This document shows, piece by piece, positions 59,860 through 64,000 of a stretch of 64,000 bases of DNA. The notes under the pieces were generated by a model that made no database searches, had not been told where the DNA came from, and was given only the letters and a program-made list of their open reading frames with translations. The number at the start of each line of letters is the position of its first letter. Positions within the stretch are counted from its first letter, which is position 1. The position numbers and the translations under genes were made by a program. The stretch comes from Chamaecyparis obtusa (Eukaryota > Streptophyta > Pinopsida > Cupressales > Cupressaceae): assembly GCA_027943335.1 (NCBI GenBank), contig BSBK01002080.1, positions 376,001 to 440,000 of the forward strand, read 5' to 3'.

Positions 59860-60860
59860 CATTATTGATATATAGACTCAATGACTCTTGTCAATGTGCC
59901 AAACCATCGATGTGGTGGTGGGTAGCGTGTGTTGAAGACTTCATGGACACCGAACAACCCTAGACGACAATTTTGGTGCTGCCCAAATAGAAAAGAGGTT
60001 GCTGATGTGTATATATTTAATGTTTCTAATGTAAATACTACTCATTATAATATAAGAACTAATGTAGACTAGGCATCACAGGGAAATAATGGCTTCAGAT
60101 ACTTTAGTTGGGTCAATGACAAATCATCTGCATGTATCCACCCATCTCCACTTATCTGCAATGAAGGATTTGAGTGCAAAACGTGTCAGGCTAGGGAAAA
60201 TTCTGAAATTATATTTTTACGTTACCTTCTCTGTATTGTAATCACATATCTTTGTTGCGACCATATGCAGAGATGAACTCGGGAATTAGTTAGTTTAGTA
60301 TTTTCATATTGTAACTAATATTTTAATATGGATATGATGTAACTTGTCTTTGCCTCAAGTGCGCATATATATGGTTTACATCTTTTTTAGAATAATTCTT
60401 CATGTTTATGGCTCAAGTGAGTCCCAATCTGCTATCAATCACATGATTTAACATATAATGTTTTCTTGGTTGTTCCATTTGTTCCTTGACCTTGACTATG
60501 GATTGACTATCATTTTCAAGCTTGAGCATGGCTTCGTACCATGTACCATCAGTAGATTTGTACGCAACGCTGATTTACGAATGTAAATAGTGCATTGAAT
60601 GTAATCTATGAACATTATGTGTATGAAGTCTTGTTGAAGTTTGAGCATCCTCCCTTTATTCTAGTGAGGGATTGGAATGAGTTCATTTTGGAGGCAAAGG
60701 AGAAAGGGGATACCCAAAGAGGAATTACACTAGCAAATGGGAGAAGGTATAAACATTTTAATAGATTTTTATTATTAAATAATGAAATTTTCATATAGTA
60801 GTGTTCTAAGTGTCCTCATTACATGATTTAAGGTCTTAGTCTACGAAAAAATTAAATTAG
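59860..60860. other. Unassigned sequence with weak coding traces
   Basis: This is the continuation of the DNA interrupted by the tandem array. At 60093-60215 the + strand reads NGFRYFSWVNDKSSACI and then CNEGFECKTCQ, an exon-like text I cannot assign. A LINE-like frame follows at 60595. Otherwise AT-rich. Confidence 0.3.
60595..60798 (+). pseudogene. Probable LINE endonuclease fragment
   Basis: A 67-codon frame with PPFILVRDWNEFILEAKEKG and later RRYKHFNRFLLLNNEIF. Plant LINE endonucleases have a GDWN or GDFN block followed by EKxGG and a short helix ending in F. Here the Gly before Asp is Arg and the second Gly is Asp. Short and isolated, so the assignment is tentative. Confidence 0.4.
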
Positions 60861-61513
60861 ACTTACTATCCAAAATACATAAAAAACATGCACATAAACA
60901 CGACAACTAAGAAACATAAATGTAGATTTCACAATAGTTGAGAAACATAATTGTAGGCATCATAGTCACAATCTTTTGGAGACAGCGTAATTGAGTTGTG
61001 TACCCAAGCGGTGTAGAGAAACTTCTGCACCCCCGATTCCAAGTTGAATACATCTATTGGAGGACATTGTATTCATGAGCAACAGATGTAGTCAACTTGG
61101 AATCAGAGGTGTAGGAGTTGCTCTCCACCATCTAGGTATACAACTCAATTACGTTGTCTCCAAAAAATTATGACCACGATGCCTACAATTATGTTTCTCA
61201 GCTGTTGTGTCCCAGGACCCCTTATGACCCTTTACGACTATTTACGATCCCTAAGAATACATCTTAGAGGTCTTAAAATGTCGTAAAGGGTCATAAGAGG
61301 CTCCTAGGAGGGGCTAGATGAGCTTCCACCTTCACGTGGTTCACCCTGTTAAGTAGAGAATGTTTAACAATTCTTGAAACAAAGAGAAGCTCAATAATTT
61401 AAGGTCTCGGTCCATCGAGATGCTAAAAAAATGATAGGAATCAACGATGGAGAGTTTTTAGATTCTGAGAAGACGTATATGGAGTGGAGGCCAGATTGAG
61501 TACCAGTGTTGAG
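60861..61513. repeat. Palindromic dispersed repeat, copy B (inverse of copy A)
   Basis: Reads as the inverse complement of 31681-32560: acaactaagaaacataaatg at 60903 against its complement at 32520, gtcccaggacccc at 61209 against 32120, and ccaccttcacgtggtt at 61327 against 32010. It has one internal hairpin fewer than copy A, lacking the segment at 32203-32310. It is split on its right side by an LTR at 61514, resuming at 62183. Confidence 0.8.
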
Positions 61514-62182
61514 TGTTAATAATTATAGCCTTTCAGCCAAGATCAAACTGATCAAATAAATACCCTTGTGTGATTTATAATAATAAGGAGATTATTATTT
61601 CATTTATATATATATATGTGTTGGTTGAATTAGTTAAGGGCCCAAGGTCAGCCTCTTGGCTTTAACATTAAATATATTTAATAAGACTAGGTCAGCCCTC
61701 TTGAAGATAATTCAATTCATATATATATGGTGTTGGATTCTAGGGAGAGAAGCACCAAAAAATTAATGTGCTTCCCTCCCCCAAAACCTTGATTCTCTAC
61801 CTTAAGAAAACTTAGATCAGCATATATTGGTGTGAAAGATAAGCAGCTTTGGCTAATAGATAAGAACAAGTCTGAGCATGAATAAAGATCAGATTATGAT
61901 CTGATCCATACAACTAGCAATTATTGGCAATGTTAACTGTGAGTTGATTAGGGCTAGAAGCCTCTGTTAGGACTAGACTCTTCCTCAATACACTAACACT
62001 AAGGTACTAATCAAGTTCTCCTCAACACCTTTGTTAGTATAGTTTGGAGGCATATAGATTGGAGTATACTTGGTTGATATCCGGGTATCTTCTATCCCTT
62101 CTTGTTTACTTTATTCTATGTTTAGCTGTGTTAGATCTCTATAGTTTGTTCATTCTAGAGTAGAATTTGAAATATATCAACA
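61514..62182 (+). mobile_element. Solo LTR-like insertion in copy B
   Basis: 669 bp, begins tgttaataattatagcc and ends aatatatcaaca (TG...CA). The start resembles the copia LTRs at 2849 and 25273. It interrupts the repeat that is continuous at 31690-31790. No clear 5-bp duplication is visible (ttgag on the left, agaga on the right). It includes ggtcagcc...ggctttaac words twice (61646 and 61690) and the ggtgttggattctaggg block. Confidence 0.55.
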
Positions 62183-62290
62183 AGAGATGGTGATTCAATA
62201 ACCTCCATCTAGAAAACCTTCACAATTATCCTTTCTTTGGCCTCCACTTTTTCTTCTTCTAAAAAATGGTTATCTAGAAACTTTGGAGCC
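62183..62290. repeat. Copy B, remainder
   Basis: The inverse of 31690-31785, with gtggaggcca-type text (tggcctccac at 62239). It completes the repeat split by the LTR. Confidence 0.7.
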
Positions 62291-62441
62291 TGCCGATTCT
62301 TGTCGTACACAACCTGTGCGTGTTGATGACAATGAGAACGTGCATCACAGTAATACAAGTAAACATCTTAAATTGATTGGTGTAGTAATACAAATTTAAT
62401 TGCAATTGGTGTTTGGATTAATGTAACAATTTGTATTGCAG

Positions 62442-62537
62442 CTATAGAGAGTGTAGAGGTCGTTGTTAATGAGTAGGTTGAGATTGAGGCTGAGGCTAGA
62501 CAAACTAACCTCGATGTTGATGATGTGACTAGATCAG
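62442..62537 (+). pseudogene. Possible exon of an unknown gene
   Basis: 96 bp between an acceptor-like tttgtattgcag and a donor-like cag/gtaaag. In one phase it reads IESVEVVVNE, a TAG, then VEIEAEARQTNLDVDDVTRS, an acidic coding-like text with one stop at a probable former CAG. No family recognised. Confidence 0.3.
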
Positions 62538-62986
62538 GTAAAGAGCTATACAATTATGAATGCTGTCAATGCCTTTATTACCAAGGAATCATCACCCGCC
62601 ATTAATGAATATTAATGAACACTTACACCATGAAGAAGAAAAATGATTGAATAGAAAGAGAGGACCAACTGAACCATCTCGTGGTCAGTCTATATCACAT
62701 TGAGAAACAACATCAAGACTTGAGAATCAAAACAATCAAAAGTTTCTTCAAGACCATGAATGATCAACAACATTCCATCAGCAAACAAAACACTAATCTA
62801 TGTTATCATTAAGCCATAAAATATGTCTTTAAAGTTTAAAAGCATCACAAAAACTTTCAAGAAACATAGTACTATCCAAAATATGTGTTTAAAGTTTATT
62901 TCTAATGATTATGATGATGTTGATGTTGGTGTCTATAATTTATTTCACTTACTGATGCTTGCCTAGATTGAATTTTGAATTGCCAG

Positions 62987-63103
62987 GTTGGAGAATGCTT
63001 TCAAAGTTTAGGGTCTGTTCCACATGATACTCTTAGTTATAGCTCAAATGCAACTCAACATATTTTTGATGTTGGGCAACCCACTACAAAAACTCATCTG
63101 CAG
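62987..63103 (+). pseudogene. Possible exon of an unknown gene
   Basis: 117 bp, 39 codons, between aattgccag and gtaaaat, both good splice-site contexts. It is open in phase 0: VGECFQSLGSVPHDTLSYSS, then NATQHIFDVGQP and TTKTHLQ. The two candidate exons do not share phase directly, so a further exon would be needed between them. It may be part of a captured or transposon gene. No product named. Confidence 0.35.
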
Positions 63104-63525
63104 GTAAAATTTAATGCTGTGAATCTTGGCATTGTTAATGTTATTACTTTTCCTCACGTTTCATATTTGTGAAAATGTTTCTTGGCACTATCTTCTTTTT
63201 CAGTTCCTATATTTGCAGCTTTTTAGATCATTAACTTAAGCATTACATGTCTTTGTTCAAAGTTTATTCTAACACTATATTATATCTTATTCTTATTACA
63301 ATGTTCTTTGTTGTGGGGCAGGAGGTTAATCTTCATTGTCTTCATTGTGGGGGACAGTGAAGATTTCTTTGACAAATAGTAGGTCTTCTTTAGTATCTTA
63401 TAATAACATGCTTAACTGATAAAGTTGTTATGGGCATTTAATCTGCAATTACTAATAGATTAAGCATATTATTACTATGCTTAATGTTCCATTTAAATGC
63501 ATTTAACACAAAAAACAAATTTACA
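63104..63525. other. AT-rich spacer, nothing recognised
   Basis: No open frame of note. The text gcatattattactatgc near 63463 recalls the gcatattattat words at 37114 and 45159 of the foldback family. Confidence 0.35.
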
Positions 63526-64000
63526 AAATTGAACCAATGGCATGTTTACAACAAAGATGTGTTGAGGAGTTTGCTCCTTGTTTAATGTTAATTGTTCCTG
63601 CACAATCCACTCATACAATAGTGAACTGCTATGTGGAAGGGATGGTTGATAGTGTCCCTTGAGGGAAGAGGGATTGTGAAAGACTTGTTATCATTGTATT
63701 GTGTATTTCCAATATGTTTGGATGCAGGGCAGACCAGGAGAATGAATGATCATTCATTGATTGCATGATAACCCGGTTTTGAAGGGTCACTGGTTGAGGG
63801 GACAGTCAAGGTCCAGATGATTGGGCCATTGGATGACCCTATTTCTTTGTATTAATTGCTATTCAAATTGGATGCATGGATTTCTTGTGAATTATTGGCT
63901 GTTATGTATCCTGCAACTACATTTGTAAATCTGCATATACTTCTCTAGGGTTGTAAGCCACTTAGAGATCAAAATAGAGAAACTAAATCATAATCGTTCT
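63526..64000. repeat. Foldback-family fragment, inverse of 40530-40985
   Basis: Contains one 174-bp unit (63640-63820), the block gaggagtttgctccttgttt, and gggttgtaagccacttag at the end. It is the inverse complement of the loop segment at 40.5-41.0 kb and runs off the window end. Confidence 0.85.

Noticed and set aside
1..64000. tRNA, rRNA, CRISPR array, bacterial operon or organelle DNA
   Set aside because: No cloverleaf, rRNA core or spacer-repeat structure was seen, and the retroelement content is that of a plant nuclear genome.

Overview
This window reads as nuclear intergenic DNA of a large-genome seed plant. I see no complete host gene. Almost everything identifiable is a transposable element or its debris: plant-type Ty1/copia and Ty3/gypsy LTR elements with recognisable tRNA primer sites, CACTA and hAT DNA transposon ends, LINE remnants, and a captured fragment of the plant nucleolar GTPase gene NOG1. 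Very long AT-rich spacers, old decayed elements, and clusters of tcccc and gggttcgaaccc-like text would fit a gymnosperm. That is an impression, not a demonstration.

Layout. 1-2.8 kb: degenerate repeat DNA, perhaps the end of a minus-strand LTR element. 2849-8789: a complete but dead Ty1/copia element on the minus strand, with two LTRs, PBS, gag, protease, integrase, RT and RNase H broken by stops and frameshifts. 8.8-16.8 kb: unrecognised repeats with microsatellites and degenerate short tandem repeats. 16.8-18.15 kb: nested non-autonomous hAT-like elements; the inner one has a perfect 8-bp target duplication. 19-21.6 kb: unplaced sequence plus a LINE RNase H remnant. 23153-30533: 5' LTR, PBS, leader and a Pro/Ser-rich ORF chain with a G-patch motif, from a Tat-like gypsy derivative. 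It is interrupted by a solo copia LTR and cut off at its 3' side by a CACTA-type terminus at 30534.

From 30.5 kb to the window end the DNA is dominated by inverted duplications: a 435-bp foldback, a family present in opposite orientation at 31.7 and 61 kb, a palindrome carrying a NOG1 fragment, and a foldback of about 12.8 kb (33.9-46.7 kb) whose arms contain 174-bp tandem repeats. A 13.1-kb tandem retroelement array (LTR-internal-LTR-internal-LTR, 46729-59854) sits in this complex, flanked by one 5-bp target duplication. Its two internal regions are decayed copies of one unknown acidic ORF of about 533 codons, with no gag or pol.

The two most unusual systems are (1) the 30.5-64 kb foldback complex with a captured NOG1 fragment and CACTA-like ends, and (2) the tandem non-autonomous LTR element with its private ORF. 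All sequence comparisons here were made by eye; no alignment or database search was run.
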